Source: Carnobacterium gallinarum DSM 4847
Lineage (GTDB): Bacteria > Bacillota > Bacilli > Lactobacillales > Carnobacteriaceae
Direction of reading: 5' to 3'
DNA: 64,000 nt
Assembly: GCF_000744375.1 (NCBI RefSeq)
Contig: NZ_JQLU01000005.1
Location: forward strand, 1,240,001 to 1,304,000
The position numbers and the translations under genes were made by a program. The notes under the pieces were generated by a model that made no database searches, had not been told where the DNA came from, and saw only the letters and a list, made by a program, of their open reading frames with translations. Shown in pieces: positions 39,666 through 49,114 of the stretch (its first letter is position 1; every line of letters begins with the position of its first letter).

Positions 39666-40391
39666 GTGTTTACCTTTTTTTTACAACCTCAAATTGATAC
39701 CCTGCAACAACAAGTAGTGGGTTATGAATTATTATTAAGAAAATTTGAAGCTGGAAGTTGGCATTTTCCTTTAATCAGTCCAGAAGAATGGGATGATAGT
39801 TTACCACAAGAATTAGTAGATGAAGTTCTTAGAATTGCAAATCAGTTACAAGAAGCGCATCTATCCATTAATTTTTCACGTAAGCAGTTACTCTATTTTG
39901 ATAGTTTGCCATTTCTAACTTACTTAATGCAACATAAACCTGAATCAGTGGAGATTACCGTAGAATTAATAGAAGCGGAAAATTTCTTAGCAGAAGTTGA
40001 AGAGGCGACTGACGATAATGATCAAGAAGTGGTGCAGAAAATAATTGAACAGTTTAAAAAGATAAAAGCATTAGGCATTGAAATTAGTATTGATGATGTC
40101 GGCACAGGGATGAATTCTATTGAACAGGTTTTGCAGTTGATTCCGTATGTAGATGAGCTTAAAGTTCCTATTCAAAATTATCGAGAAAATGGAATGTCTT
40201 ACGAACAAATCGTTCAAGAAATCACATGCTGGCAAGAAATTTCACAAAAGTATCAAAAACGTCTTATTTTAGAAGGTGTTGAAAATCAAAAGGAATCTGA
40301 AAGGTTGAGTCAATCAAATATGCACATTCAACAAGGTTTTTATTTTTCAGAACCATTTCCAATTGAATTATTAGAAAAATTAAATGACTAA
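39666..40391 (+). CDS. EAL domain protein (c-di-GMP phosphodiesterase type)
   Basis: 241 residues, a lone EAL domain starting at GTG 39666 (GGAAG eight bases upstream). Key motifs: GYELLLR (Glu21), DDVGTG (Asp143-Asp144) and EGVE (Glu203-Glu206), so the main metal-binding acids look present, although the domain is divergent. If active it hydrolyses cyclic di-GMP. No GGDEF protein is in the window. Its place straight after a cell-surface operon and before two Mga-like regulators hints at surface or biofilm control. A degenerate, binding-only EAL is the alternative. Confidence 0.8.
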   Translation: MFTFFLQPQIDTLQQQVVGYELLLRKFEAGSWHFPLISPEEWDDSLPQELVDEVLRIANQLQEAHLSINFSRKQLLYFDSLPFLTYLMQHKPESVEITVELIEAENFLAEVEEATDDNDQEVVQKIIEQFKKIKALGIEISIDDVGTGMNSIEQVLQLIPYVDELKVPIQNYRENGMSYEQIVQEITCWQEISQKYQKRLILEGVENQKESERLSQSNMHIQQGFYFSEPFPIELLEKLND

Positions 40392-40413
40392 AATGAAAAA
40401 GAAGGCGAATTTT

Positions 40414-40629
40414 ATGAAGATTAATGCATATTGGGATGACATTGTGATCTACGAGATTACTTTTTGTCGAAAAGGTGAAGTGTCAAAAGCTTCGTACGAA
40501 AGAATAATCGTTTTTCCAATGGACTATACAATGGAGCGCATTGAATCTGAAGTGAAGCGAAGATTTGAAAATGAGATTGAAGTGATCCATATTTCAGAAA
40601 TATTTGAAGGCTTGAAAGAGAAACAGTGA
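40414..40629 (+). CDS. Small conserved-looking protein of unknown function
   Basis: 71 residues from ATG 40414, with GAAGG eight bases before it; the frame is open back to 40384 but without a ribosome site there. Acidic and basic residues alternate. No membrane segment, no motif I recognise. It directly follows the EAL gene and is probably translated with it. Confidence 0.55.
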   Translation: MKINAYWDDIVIYEITFCRKGEVSKASYERIIVFPMDYTMERIESEVKRRFENEIEVIHISEIFEGLKEKQ

Positions 40630-40699
40630 GCAAGTAGCATATCCTGTTATTGCAAACAAGGGATAATGTTGATTTAACTTTAACAGAGAGTGGGAAATC

Positions 40700-42175
40700 A
40701 TGAATTTTGAACGTATTTTTCTAGAAAAATTAGCCTATAAAGAATACCAACTTTATGAACTTTTAATTAATTCAAATATTGATCAAATTTACACAACAAG
40801 TGATTTAGCTAAAAAACTAGGTTATTCTATGAATGTTATGGCAAAGGTCATTCAAAATTTGAATTCACGATTAACTAACTTGGGATATGATCCACTAATT
40901 GCAGTGCATCGTAAGTCAGGTTTAACAGTAGGTGAAATTACTTTATCTTTGGATGAATTGCGGGCATCTTTGATGAAAGAGTCCATGATTTTTTCTTTTG
41001 TAGAGTATGTTGCATTTAATCCAGATAGTGATGTAATGGGATTCTATGATTCTCACTATATTAGTCAATCGACTCTTTACCGTCGAGTAAAACCGTTACT
41101 TGATTATCTTGAAACGTACCAAGTGGGCATTTCATTGAGCCAAGGAGAGTTTGTTGGTGATGAAAGAAATATTCGTTTGTTTTTGTTTTGTATGTATTGG
41201 GTAGGAATTAAAGGTGTAGAGTGGCCATTTTCAATGGTTGACCATTCTTTTGTTCAAAAGCAAGCTGTGAAAATTGAGATTAGCACGGAATATAAAATGA
41301 ATTTAGTAACGAAGCATGAAACAGAATACTTTTTTGCCATAAGTATGCAACGAGTAGCCATTGGTGAAACAGTGAAGCATTATGAACAGTTTGATAAAAT
41401 TTGTCAGAATAATCTTCAGTTTAATCCATATCTATATCAAGAGCTTTTTCCTAATTTATCCGAAGCACATTTTATGGATGAAGCAAGATTTCATTTCTTT
41501 ATTATTAATTTTAAACCTCTTTATTTTGAAGAAAGTCTTTATTTAATGAAGACGCTTAATTATTATCAAACAGAAAATAATATAATTTGGCAAGTATCGA
41601 ATAAGTTAATCAATTCATTAAAGCAAAAATTTCCTCAGGATGCTCATGAATTATCAAGTCCGATATTATTGGGTAATCTATTAAGTATTAATTTGGCTCA
41701 TTATTCATTCAGAAGTAAATTCATAAATTTGTTCATACTCACCGATCCGTCAGAAGAACCGATTGTGAAGGATCAGCTTACGGAATTTCTGGAAATTTGT
41801 TTAGACGAATTTAAAGGTAGCAAATATGATGTTTTCTATGAAATGAAGTCGGAACTAGTTTCGTTTTATTATCATCTCTTTTCAGTAGTGTTAAAGGATG
41901 CTGTCGATGATCGAAAAAGTGTCAAAGTTGGGTTAATGTTAGATTTAAATAAACTTTTGTATGACCGCTTGCTTTCTTTTCTGGAGCATTCTCCATTTCA
42001 AATTAAGGTTTTTAACCTATTGGATTACCAAACATCCGTTGACGTGATTATAAGTAGTGTTTATTTGAAAGTTGATAAACAGTTACAACCGAGACCAAAA
42101 ATTTATTATTGGAATTCCCAAAAAGAATCTGTTAACTATATTAATATTCTGAAAATAATCAGCGGAGAAAAATAA
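40700..42175 (+). CDS. Mga/AtxA-like transcriptional regulator 1
   Basis: 491 residues. An N-terminal Mga-type helix-turn-helix (about 1-65, YTTSDLAKKLGYSMNVMAKVIQNLN), a second winged helix region (about 85-165, YISQSTLYRRVKPLLDYL), and a long C-terminal region that in this class may include PTS-regulation-like domains. Such regulators typically drive surface-protein loci and often neighbour WxL genes, so the WxL operon upstream is the likely target. A tandem paralogue follows. Confidence 0.75.
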   Translation: MNFERIFLEKLAYKEYQLYELLINSNIDQIYTTSDLAKKLGYSMNVMAKVIQNLNSRLTNLGYDPLIAVHRKSGLTVGEITLSLDELRASLMKESMIFSFVEYVAFNPDSDVMGFYDSHYISQSTLYRRVKPLLDYLETYQVGISLSQGEFVGDERNIRLFLFCMYWVGIKGVEWPFSMVDHSFVQKQAVKIEISTEYKMNLVTKHETEYFFAISMQRVAIGETVKHYEQFDKICQNNLQFNPYLYQELFPNLSEAHFMDEARFHFFIINFKPLYFEESLYLMKTLNYYQTENNIIWQVSNKLINSLKQKFPQDAHELSSPILLGNLLSINLAHYSFRSKFINLFILTDPSEEPIVKDQLTEFLEICLDEFKGSKYDVFYEMKSELVSFYYHLFSVVLKDAVDDRKSVKVGLMLDLNKLLYDRLLSFLEHSPFQIKVFNLLDYQTSVDVIISSVYLKVDKQLQPRPKIYYWNSQKESVNYINILKIISGEK

Positions 42176-42216
42176 CAGATAGTTAGATGTTGAGTTATTA
42201 ATCTTGTGTTATAAAA

Positions 42217-42230
42217 TGTAGTGCATTACA
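42217..42230. promoter_or_regulatory. Near-palindrome matching the GH1 operator
   Basis: TGTAGTGCATTACA differs at one base from the 14-base core TGTAATGCATTACA found in the GH1 promoter. It lies 51 bases before the second Mga-like gene. It could be a shared regulator site or coincidence. Confidence 0.35.
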
Positions 42231-42280
42231 ATAGTAATAATGCACTTACAATAACCCGCATACTATTGGAGGAATTCCTT

Positions 42281-43771
42281 ATGATGGTGGAAAAAATACT
42301 CATGGACAAGGCAACTTATCGAAAGTATTTAATTTATCTAGAGCTGTTAACGTTGGAGGGGAATATCTGTACAGTCTTGGATTTGGCGACACGTTTAAAC
42401 TATTCTAGCCGAATGGTTAGCAATTCTTTAGAACAGATATCGAATGATTTAGCTGAACTGGGTGAATCAAAACCATATTCTATTAGTCGAAACCAGAGAA
42501 TTACGATTGAATCTTTAACGGTTGAAATAGCTATTTATCGTGCTTTTTTAATTAGTAAATCCGTTAATTTTCGATTTATTCAGGCAATAGCTTTTAAGGA
42601 AGATAGCAGTTTAAGCCAATTTATTTCTAGAGAGTATCTTAGTGAATCGACTTTAGCAAGGCGACTAAAACCAATTATAGATTTTTTGCATGATCACGGA
42701 ATTAAGATTAATTTGAAGCAAATGAGCTTTGTTGGTGATGAAAAAGGTATTCGGATTTTTTTACTATCTATTTACTGTTTAGCTTTTAAAGGTACTAGAT
42801 GGCCTTTTATTACGGTTAGCGAGGATAGAATCTATGGGATAGTAGATAAACTTGAAGAAGATGCAAAGGTTCAATTGGGATTAATTGATCGATATGAGAT
42901 GAGTTATTTTGTTGCAATTTCGATTTTACGAATTAGTCACCATTGTTATGTAGAAGATGCAAGTGAGTTGGATCAGATTTGTGAGGGGAATCCCGATTAT
43001 CATCCTGCGATTTATCATGATTTTTCTCAATGGATACCTCAGCAAAAAGTATCAGCTGAATTACGGTTTATGTTTGCAGCTTCTTTTTTTAAACCTAATT
43101 TTATTGAAGTAACACCGCGCTTAGAGCGAATGATTCGTTATTTTAAGGAACAAGATAATCAAGTCTGGGGTTATGGAAATGAGATTCTTAACTTTTTAAA
43201 GCAACAGTTTCCAGACAAAGAAGATGAGCTAAACAATCCAATCTTAATCGGTAATTTACTAGCAATTCTACTTTCAAATGGAATTGTTGGTAAAGGATAT
43301 ATTAATCTGTTTTTACTTACTGACCCAGTTATTAAATATGAAGATAATTTTTTAAATAGCGCGACTGAGGAATTCTATAAACGAATTGATTGGAAGAAGT
43401 ACCCTATGTTCAAAGGGATTCGGAACCAATTAAAATCTTATTTTATTTATTTGTTTAGTGATATTTTTGAACCAGAGGCATTAGGAACAACGATTAAAGT
43501 TGGAATTCTGTATGATCCTAACATACTCATGTACCATCGAATTCATCAATTTTTGAAAAATTCCCCTTATTTGGTGGAGTGTTGTTCGATTCAAAAATTT
43601 GAACCAGAAGTTGATTTAATTATTACAGCAACCTATCTGGTTAATGATAGGAAGAATAATGAAGGTCCGATTATTTATTATTGGAATTTTGAAAAACACA
43701 AAAGTAACTTTACCAAATTGCTTTTACTCTTAGAAAAAATAGAAAAAGCTAAAAATGAAGTAGATTTTTAA
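42281..43771 (+). CDS. Mga/AtxA-like transcriptional regulator 2
   Basis: 496 residues from ATG 42281 (GGAGG eight bases before; the open frame extends upstream but without a ribosome site). Same architecture as the previous protein, with matching segments (YLSESTLARRLKPIIDFL, FVGDEKGIRIFLLSIY), so the two are diverged tandem paralogues. The unknown is whether each controls a different part of the WxL locus. A terminator follows. Confidence 0.75.
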   Translation: MMVEKILMDKATYRKYLIYLELLTLEGNICTVLDLATRLNYSSRMVSNSLEQISNDLAELGESKPYSISRNQRITIESLTVEIAIYRAFLISKSVNFRFIQAIAFKEDSSLSQFISREYLSESTLARRLKPIIDFLHDHGIKINLKQMSFVGDEKGIRIFLLSIYCLAFKGTRWPFITVSEDRIYGIVDKLEEDAKVQLGLIDRYEMSYFVAISILRISHHCYVEDASELDQICEGNPDYHPAIYHDFSQWIPQQKVSAELRFMFAASFFKPNFIEVTPRLERMIRYFKEQDNQVWGYGNEILNFLKQQFPDKEDELNNPILIGNLLAILLSNGIVGKGYINLFLLTDPVIKYEDNFLNSATEEFYKRIDWKKYPMFKGIRNQLKSYFIYLFSDIFEPEALGTTIKVGILYDPNILMYHRIHQFLKNSPYLVECCSIQKFEPEVDLIITATYLVNDRKNNEGPIIYYWNFEKHKSNFTKLLLLLEKIEKAKNEVDF

Positions 43772-43804
43772 AAAATAGTGTTTTATATAACTAAACTAAA
43801 TAGA

Positions 43805-43852
43805 TTTCTAGTAGAGGATAATCCTTTACTAGAGGTCTTTTTTGTTTTTTTT
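43805..43852 (+). terminator. Terminator after the second Mga-like gene
   Basis: Stem TCTAGTAGAGGAT with ATCCTTTACTAGA followed by a T-rich tract. Confidence 0.85.
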
Positions 43853-43948
43853 TAGAAAAATTCCATAAAAACATTACGAATGTTCTTTATTTGTATATGT
43901 ATAACTGTTAAAATAATATTAGGTATTTAAAAAAATTGGAGGAATGAC

Positions 43949-45247
43949 ATGAAAATGAATAAGAAATTTGGTTTAGTAGCAACAACTGCTTTATGTGCCA
44001 TTGTGTTGGTAGCTTGTGGTGGGAATGAAAAGAAAACGGCTGAAAGTAGCAGTGTTTCTTCTTCAAGCTCTTCAGTAGAGAGTTCATCTAAAAAGAAAGA
44101 AGCAAAGAAAGAGTCATCTTCTAGTGAATCGAAAGAAAGCAGTTCTTCTAAGGACAAGTCAGATTCTGCAGAATTTGATGCTGTTGTAGCAGGAATTAAG
44201 AAAAATATAGACGCAAAAGAAATCAACGTATTACATGCTAGTATGGAACCACAAATTTTTAATCAAGACTATGTAACAGTTAGTTTAGATGGGTATGAGA
44301 TGCTAGAATTAAATGATTTCAAGCAAGATTATGCATCAAGTTTTAGAAATAATTCAGACTATGCCGGAATTCTTTTGGCTAAATATACAGTTACTAATAC
44401 TGGTACAGAAGATGCTTATTATTTTGCCATTCAGAATTTATCTTATTCAGGAGCTAAACGTTCATATACTAATTCACTGCATATTATGACAGATGATGTA
44501 GATAACTTTGTTAGTCTTTTACTTAAGAAAGACGGGAAATTAGCACCAGGTGAAAGTGTTACTGGATTTGTCCCATTTACAATCGATGGAGATTCACTAG
44601 ACAAAATGAAGGATTTAACAATGGTAACGATGGAAATTCCATCAGCCTATAAGACAGAAGAGATAAAGAATGAAAATAAGTTAGGTGAGGTTGTCAAAGT
44701 AGATTTGCCTGTGACTAGTGATGGTGAAGGTACATTAGCTGAAAAAGGCACTTTTTATGGGGATAAAGCAACTGTCGATAATATGGGAACAAAAACATTA
44801 CTGAAAGAGAAGAAAGACATTAATGAAACTTTAGCATTTGGTGAAGCAGATGTAACGCTGAATGGTTATCAATTTACTGAATTTGTACCAAATGAAACTG
44901 AAGCACCACGTTTCAGAGATTTTGAAAATGGTATTGTCTTAATGACTGCAAGTTTAACTATTAAAAACAATGGTGATGAAGTGGTTGCACCATCTCGATC
45001 ATCAAGTGTATTGAATGTAAATAATAACGCACAACGTATTTTAAGCTCAAGCATGTTATTAGCTACAGTGAGTGATGATGAAGTTAAAAAAGGCGAAGCT
45101 GACGAATGGATTCAAGTTTTTGCTTTTGATAAAGAACAATACGACAAGATTTGGAAAGAAAAAGATTTTAGTTTGAAAGTGAATCTAAGACAAGAGTCAG
45201 GATCATTAAGAAAAGGTGAAGACATTACCTTTGATTTACCAAAATAA
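43949..45247 (+). CDS. Ser-rich lipoprotein, DUF5068/DUF4352-like
   Basis: 432 residues. Signal peptide with lipobox LVAC, a long Ser/Lys/Glu linker (about 30-75), and two related beta-sandwich segments (about 95-240 and 285-430; compare YVTVSLDGYEMLELNDF with DVTLNGYQFTEFVP), as in DUF5068-type lipoproteins. The role is unknown; the fold resembles telokin-like DUF4352 domains. GGAGG lies about ten bases before ATG. Monocistronic, with a strong terminator. Confidence 0.75.
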   Translation: MKMNKKFGLVATTALCAIVLVACGGNEKKTAESSSVSSSSSSVESSSKKKEAKKESSSSESKESSSSKDKSDSAEFDAVVAGIKKNIDAKEINVLHASMEPQIFNQDYVTVSLDGYEMLELNDFKQDYASSFRNNSDYAGILLAKYTVTNTGTEDAYYFAIQNLSYSGAKRSYTNSLHIMTDDVDNFVSLLLKKDGKLAPGESVTGFVPFTIDGDSLDKMKDLTMVTMEIPSAYKTEEIKNENKLGEVVKVDLPVTSDGEGTLAEKGTFYGDKATVDNMGTKTLLKEKKDINETLAFGEADVTLNGYQFTEFVPNETEAPRFRDFENGIVLMTASLTIKNNGDEVVAPSRSSSVLNVNNNAQRILSSSMLLATVSDDEVKKGEADEWIQVFAFDKEQYDKIWKEKDFSLKVNLRQESGSLRKGEDITFDLPK

Positions 45248-45254
45248 TTTAAAT

Positions 45255-45299
45255 TAAAAATGACATCCGCCTTGATGAATAAGGTGGATGTCATTTTTT
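45255..45299 (+). terminator. Terminator after the DUF5068-like lipoprotein
   Basis: Stem AAAATGACATCC...CCTT paired with AAGG...GGATGTCATTTT, then T tract; it can also act on the minus strand. Confidence 0.9.
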
Positions 45300-45416
45300 G
45301 ATTTTACGCAATTCTGCCATTTATTGCTTGAAGGAAGATAATTAGTCTAAGAAATAGAGAAGGTGAGATAGAAACTAAGAACTAGTTTTGTCTCACGGTC
45401 TTCTAAACATAAGTCA

Positions 45417-47012
45417 TTAAAACTTACTAGCTTCAGGATCTTTAATACCATCTTCATTGTTTTTTTGAATAATCCTAATTTCACCAGAATCAGTTGTAAT
45501 TGAAACTTTTTCAGTGGATGGATCGATGGGTCTGTCAAATTCATTAATAACTCTGCCAGAGGTGCTTTTTAATTGGAAATCTAAAGGTACAGTATCTAGT
45601 TGCACCCATTTCACAATGCCATCATGGCTATTGATTGTACCTGATATGTTTTTATCTTGAGAAATAATCAAGGCACCACTGTCATTGTTAATTTCTACAA
45701 AGCCAGAATTATTGTTTAAAATCAGTTTACCAGATTCATTTTTCAGAGTTGAATTCCCACTTTGGTTTTCTAATACTACCGTTCCATCTTGGTTAGTAAT
45801 GTTTAGCTTTTGTAACAAAGTATCATTTAAAACACTTTTACCAGAAATATTTGCAATTGAAAAATCAGTAGAACTAGTATTTTGGATATTAATCAACCCA
45901 GATTCTGTTTGAAGTTTAGCAATACCTTGTCCATTTTTTAAAATAGATTTCCCACTGTAATTATCGATAGTTAGGGTAGTTGCATAATTTGACATGAAAA
46001 TATCAGTTGAAATACTTTTGATATCCATATCTGTAGCTTGTAAATTACTAATCTGGATATCACCCTGATCAATGTTTAGATTAATTGTTTTAGCTGTTAA
46101 GTTCGTTAATTGTAAGTTGGCATCTTTTAAGTTTAGTTCAAGTTTATCAAGCTGTTCATTTTGAGGTACGTAGAGAATTACTTCATTTTTTTTAGGACAT
46201 GAGAAAAAATTAAAGAATGTTCTTTGACCTAAATTAACATTTATATTTTTTGAATTTGGCTTTAAGTTCGTTATTTTTTTTATGACAGAAGAGTGCATAT
46301 ATCCTTGAATCTCAATCCGAGCTTGATCATCATTAGCAATCGGAACGGTCATAACATCAGCATGATAATCTGTATTGATGGTTAAGTTTAGAATTTGATT
46401 GGCATCAATAGTCAGCTCATTTCTATAAAAGGTTCCATTATGAAACCACGAATTTGTAATAGAAAGATAGGCAATGCTGCTAATGCTTAGGATTAAAGTA
46501 GTTCCTATTAGGTAAAGCATTTTTTTATGTTTAAGTTTTTTGATGATTCTTAAGATAAGTAAGAAAATAGCACTGAAAAAAATAGCTAGTGTAAGTGGGG
46601 GTAATGCAAAATAGTGTTCAATTAAAGCTTCATGAATGAAGGCAATACTGAAAAGAATAATAATAATGAATAAAAATAGCAAGCTGATAGAGCCTATCAG
46701 TTGCTTAATGCGAGCAAAAAAAGTTTTTCTTTTCCCTTTTTTTTCATCTTTATAAGCTTTCTTTACTTTTTCAATTGGAACCACGTCTTTTTCAGCTGTC
46801 AGAGCAGTGTGCAATCGCTGATCTTCGTAAAAATCATCTACAATTTCCTTAGGTGTTCCTAAAGAATGAATCACTTCTTGTTCATTTTTCCCTTCACTTA
46901 GTTGAATATCAATATGTTCCATTAAATCTTCCCTGAGTTCATAAAAAGAAGATTTATCTGATTCTAAAAATAAATCTTCCATTTCTTTAAAGAATTTATC
47001 GGTTAAATTCAT
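45417..47012 (-). CDS. HAAS/DUF4097 membrane protein
   Basis: 531 residues. An N-terminal HAAS (DUF1700-like) helical domain (about 1-80, ELREDLMEHIDIQLSEGK...LGTPKEIVDDF), three hydrophobic segments (about 108-130, 140-158 and 168-190), and a C-terminal beta-helix of short repeats (about 200-510, DUF4097: repeated LxNxSG and IxNxSG rungs). The pairing with a PadR regulator is widespread in Bacillota, probably sensing the envelope, with HAAS acting as partner for the regulator. It overlaps the PadR gene by 17 bases. Confidence 0.85.
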   Translation of the reverse strand: MNLTDKFFKEMEDLFLESDKSSFYELREDLMEHIDIQLSEGKNEQEVIHSLGTPKEIVDDFYEDQRLHTALTAEKDVVPIEKVKKAYKDEKKGKRKTFFARIKQLIGSISLLFLFIIIILFSIAFIHEALIEHYFALPPLTLAIFFSAIFLLILRIIKKLKHKKMLYLIGTTLILSISSIAYLSITNSWFHNGTFYRNELTIDANQILNLTINTDYHADVMTVPIANDDQARIEIQGYMHSSVIKKITNLKPNSKNINVNLGQRTFFNFFSCPKKNEVILYVPQNEQLDKLELNLKDANLQLTNLTAKTINLNIDQGDIQISNLQATDMDIKSISTDIFMSNYATTLTIDNYSGKSILKNGQGIAKLQTESGLINIQNTSSTDFSIANISGKSVLNDTLLQKLNITNQDGTVVLENQSGNSTLKNESGKLILNNNSGFVEINNDSGALIISQDKNISGTINSHDGIVKWVQLDTVPLDFQLKSTSGRVINEFDRPIDPSTEKVSITTDSGEIRIIQKNNEDGIKDPEASKF

Positions 47013-47331
47013 CGTATTCCTCCTGCCTTATATTTGCTACATCTTTAACGAAAATGTCCCACTCCTCTTCAATATCATTTAAATAGTCAATACCACTTGG
47101 AGTAATTTTATAATATTTTCTAGCTGGACCACTAGAAGATTCTTTTAGATAGGTTTCACAATAGCCTTCTTTTACTAATCTTCTAAGAATTGGATATAGT
47201 GCTCCCTCTGTGAGAGATATATGTTTATCTATTTTTTGTGTTAATTCATATCCGTATCGATCTTCGTACTGCAATAAAAATAATACGCACAATTCTAACA
47301 CACCTTTTTTAAATTGGTTTGTTTTTTTCAT
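46996..47331 (-). CDS. PadR-family transcriptional regulator
   Basis: 111 residues from the ATG at 47331; AAGGTGG precedes it, and the TTG-initiated frame at 47349 covers that site. Winged-helix PadR-N domain: LELCVLFLLQYEDRYGYELTQKID, EGALYPILRRLVKEGY, GPARKYYKITPSG. It probably represses its own operon. A 9-base dyad lies upstream (47389-47427). Confidence 0.92.
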   Translation of the reverse strand: MKKTNQFKKGVLELCVLFLLQYEDRYGYELTQKIDKHISLTEGALYPILRRLVKEGYCETYLKESSSGPARKYYKITPSGIDYLNDIEEEWDIFVKDVANIRQEEYDEFNR

Positions 47332-47388
47332 TGTAGTTCCACCTTCCAATAGTTAAACACACTCAAACAAGCATTACACTTAAGTTTA

Positions 47389-47427
47389 CTCTATTTTTAA
47401 AAGAATATAAAGAATTTTAAAATAGAG
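47389..47427. promoter_or_regulatory. Candidate PadR operator
   Basis: CTCTATTTT (47389-47397) and AAAATAGAG (47419-47427), a perfect 9-base dyad spaced by 21 bases, about 60 bases before the PadR start. PadR proteins usually bind dyads in their own promoter. Confidence 0.45.
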
Positions 47428-47569
47428 AGTTCAAAAAAATGGATTAAGTTTAGTCTAAATCACATTATTGAATTTTATTAGTTAAAAATAAGAGAAGTAT
47501 TATGTAAGCAACTTTGGTTAAGTTTAATTATTTCCTAGGAAATAATTCTAATGAAATAACGTTAACACA

Positions 47570-47601
47570 AGGTTTTATCCTTATGTTAACGCCGCAATTT
47601 A
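47570..47601 (-). terminator. Hairpin after the YusW-like gene
   Basis: CGTTAACACAAGG paired with CCTTATGTTAACG, one mismatch, six-base loop. It sits 25 bases after the stop of the minus-strand gene. The following T tract is poor, so terminator activity is uncertain. The rest of 47332-47625 shows no gene. Confidence 0.5.
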
Positions 47602-47625
47602 TTTTAAGGGTATGTTTGTTTTTAA

Positions 47626-48462
47626 TTATTTAAGTTTGAATTCAACTTTAGATTTGTCTGCATATTTAACTTCAAATTGGAATTTTTTGTAGTCAGATCC
47701 AGCATTTAATTTAGCTAGAACATGTTTAGCAATATCAGATTTGCTGCTGTTTTTAACATCTAATCCAGCAAGTACGCCTTCGATTTTTGCTTGTGCAACT
47801 TTACCTTCGATTTTTTCGCCAGTAAATTCATTTACATATTTAGCTTTAACAGTTCCGTTAGATTTAACTTCGTAATCTAATTCGATGTCTTTTTTCTTGT
47901 ATTCGATATCGATTTCGATATCTTTAACTGGTGCTTTGTTTGCTTCTGGAGTAGTAACTTCAGGTTCAGTAGGATCAGTAACTTCAGGAGCTTCAGGTTC
48001 AGTAACCTCAGGCTCAGTAACTTCAGGTTCAGTTACTTCTGGAGCAGTAGCACTATTAGAAGTTCCGATGTTAGCACCTTGGTAATATGCGCTATTAATT
48101 ACAACAATTTTTAAGTCAACTGAAGTTCCGTAAGCGATATCTGTTAAGATACCAATTGCTTGAGAACTACTATTTGCAAAACGAGCTGCTACTAAAGATG
48201 CATCAGCGCTAGAGTATCCAGCAGCTTCCCATGTTGCTGCACTTTTTAATGAGTTGTAGATAGCACGAACGTTAGCAACAGTAAAGTCTGTTCCTACTAA
48301 TTCAGCAATTTCTGCTTTTGTAAAAGTAATTACTGTTTCGTTTTTAGTAGCTGAAACTACAGTAGCAGCTTCTGCTGATTTAGGTGCTAAAACGGGACCA
48401 ACACCTACTGTTAAGACCATACCTGCAACTAGGACTGTTTTAGTTAATTTGTTTAATTTCAT
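47626..48462 (-). CDS. Secreted protein with PEVT repeats and a YusW-like domain
   Basis: 278 residues. Signal peptide about 1-33 (KSAEAA), an N-terminal helical region (about 40-135), an Ala/Pro/Glu/Thr linker of repeated TEPEV units (about 138-172) and a C-terminal domain (about 175-278) resembling YusW (DIEIDIEYKKKDIELDYEV...KKFQFEVKYADKSKVEFKL). No cell-wall anchor is visible, so it may be released. The linker repeats would vary in number between strains. The promoter carries a clear dyad. Confidence 0.7.
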   Translation of the reverse strand: MKLNKLTKTVLVAGMVLTVGVGPVLAPKSAEAATVVSATKNETVITFTKAEIAELVGTDFTVANVRAIYNSLKSAATWEAAGYSSADASLVAARFANSSSQAIGILTDIAYGTSVDLKIVVINSAYYQGANIGTSNSATAPEVTEPEVTEPEVTEPEAPEVTDPTEPEVTTPEANKAPVKDIEIDIEYKKKDIELDYEVKSNGTVKAKYVNEFTGEKIEGKVAQAKIEGVLAGLDVKNSSKSDIAKHVLAKLNAGSDYKKFQFEVKYADKSKVEFKLK

Positions 48463-48502
48463 AATAAATTCCTCTTTTCTTTTTTTTAGTTATTTACCTT
48501 AC

Positions 48503-48538
48503 ACCAGTACTATACAATGAACAGTACTGGTTTGTCAA
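48503..48538 (-). promoter_or_regulatory. Promoter with 9-base dyad operator
   Basis: On the minus strand: TTGACA (48538-48533), an 18-base spacer and TATAGT (48514-48509). The perfect inverted repeat ACCAGTACT/AGTACTGGT (48503-48511 and 48523-48531) straddles the -10 and spacer, so a bound protein would block the promoter. Confidence 0.65.
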
Positions 48539-48595
48539 CAGAATATTTGAATTAAAATAAAAAAACTTGTAAAAGCCTTATTAGAATAGGGTTTT

Positions 48596-49114
48596 TTAGA
48601 AATTTAAAATAAAAAAGAAATAGGAACACAAAAAAGAGACTGAGACAAAACTATCTTTTACACTAAAAAAACAACGTGGAACATTCAGAATCACTGAATG
48701 TTTCCACGTTGTTTCTTTTTTTAGAGACTTTTCTCTCCCTCTTACCGTTAATTTTCCTAAATTTATCGCCATTAAGGTCAAACCTATTTCATTCGTCACT
48801 TGCTCGTGACCTTGCACATAAAATCGAGTGAACCCTAAATGAGCCTTCAAGAAGCCAAAAACAGGTTCGACATCTACTTTACGCTTCTTGTAAATGGCGG
48901 TTGTTTTTTCGTCTAAAAGCTTTTCTTTTTTGCGACCTGAAAATTGATTTTGAGTATACGCATATAAAAGAACTTTAACCCTGAGTTTAGGGTGATAAGC
49001 AGGTCGTCCTGTTTTTGTTTCTACTTGATAGAGAACTGCCTCTGGAATGGATTCAACTAACCCATTCACAGCACGAACAAGATCGGTTTCTGGGATAGTC
49101 ACCTCTAAATTCAA
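48596..49114 (-). pseudogene. IS1182-type transposase, internally deleted
   Basis: 172 codons. The N-terminal start of an IS1182 transposase (NLEVTIPETDLVRAVNGLVESIP) is joined at about residue 62 straight to the C-terminal end (EKLLDEKTTAIYKKRKVDVEPVFGFLKAHLGFTRF). The central catalytic region is gone, so it cannot be active. The first codon used here is TTG; no in-frame ATG remains. The tail after KLTVRG runs through the IS end hairpin. Confidence 0.85.

Noticed and set aside
44041-44226. Minus-strand frame over the Ser-rich linker of the DUF5068-like lipoprotein
   Set aside because: Low-complexity shadow of the AGC/TCT-rich linker.
47930-48060. Possible CRISPR-like repeat from repeated sequence on the minus strand
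   Set aside because: The repeats are in-frame coding units (TEPEV) of a secreted protein and too short and close to be spacers.
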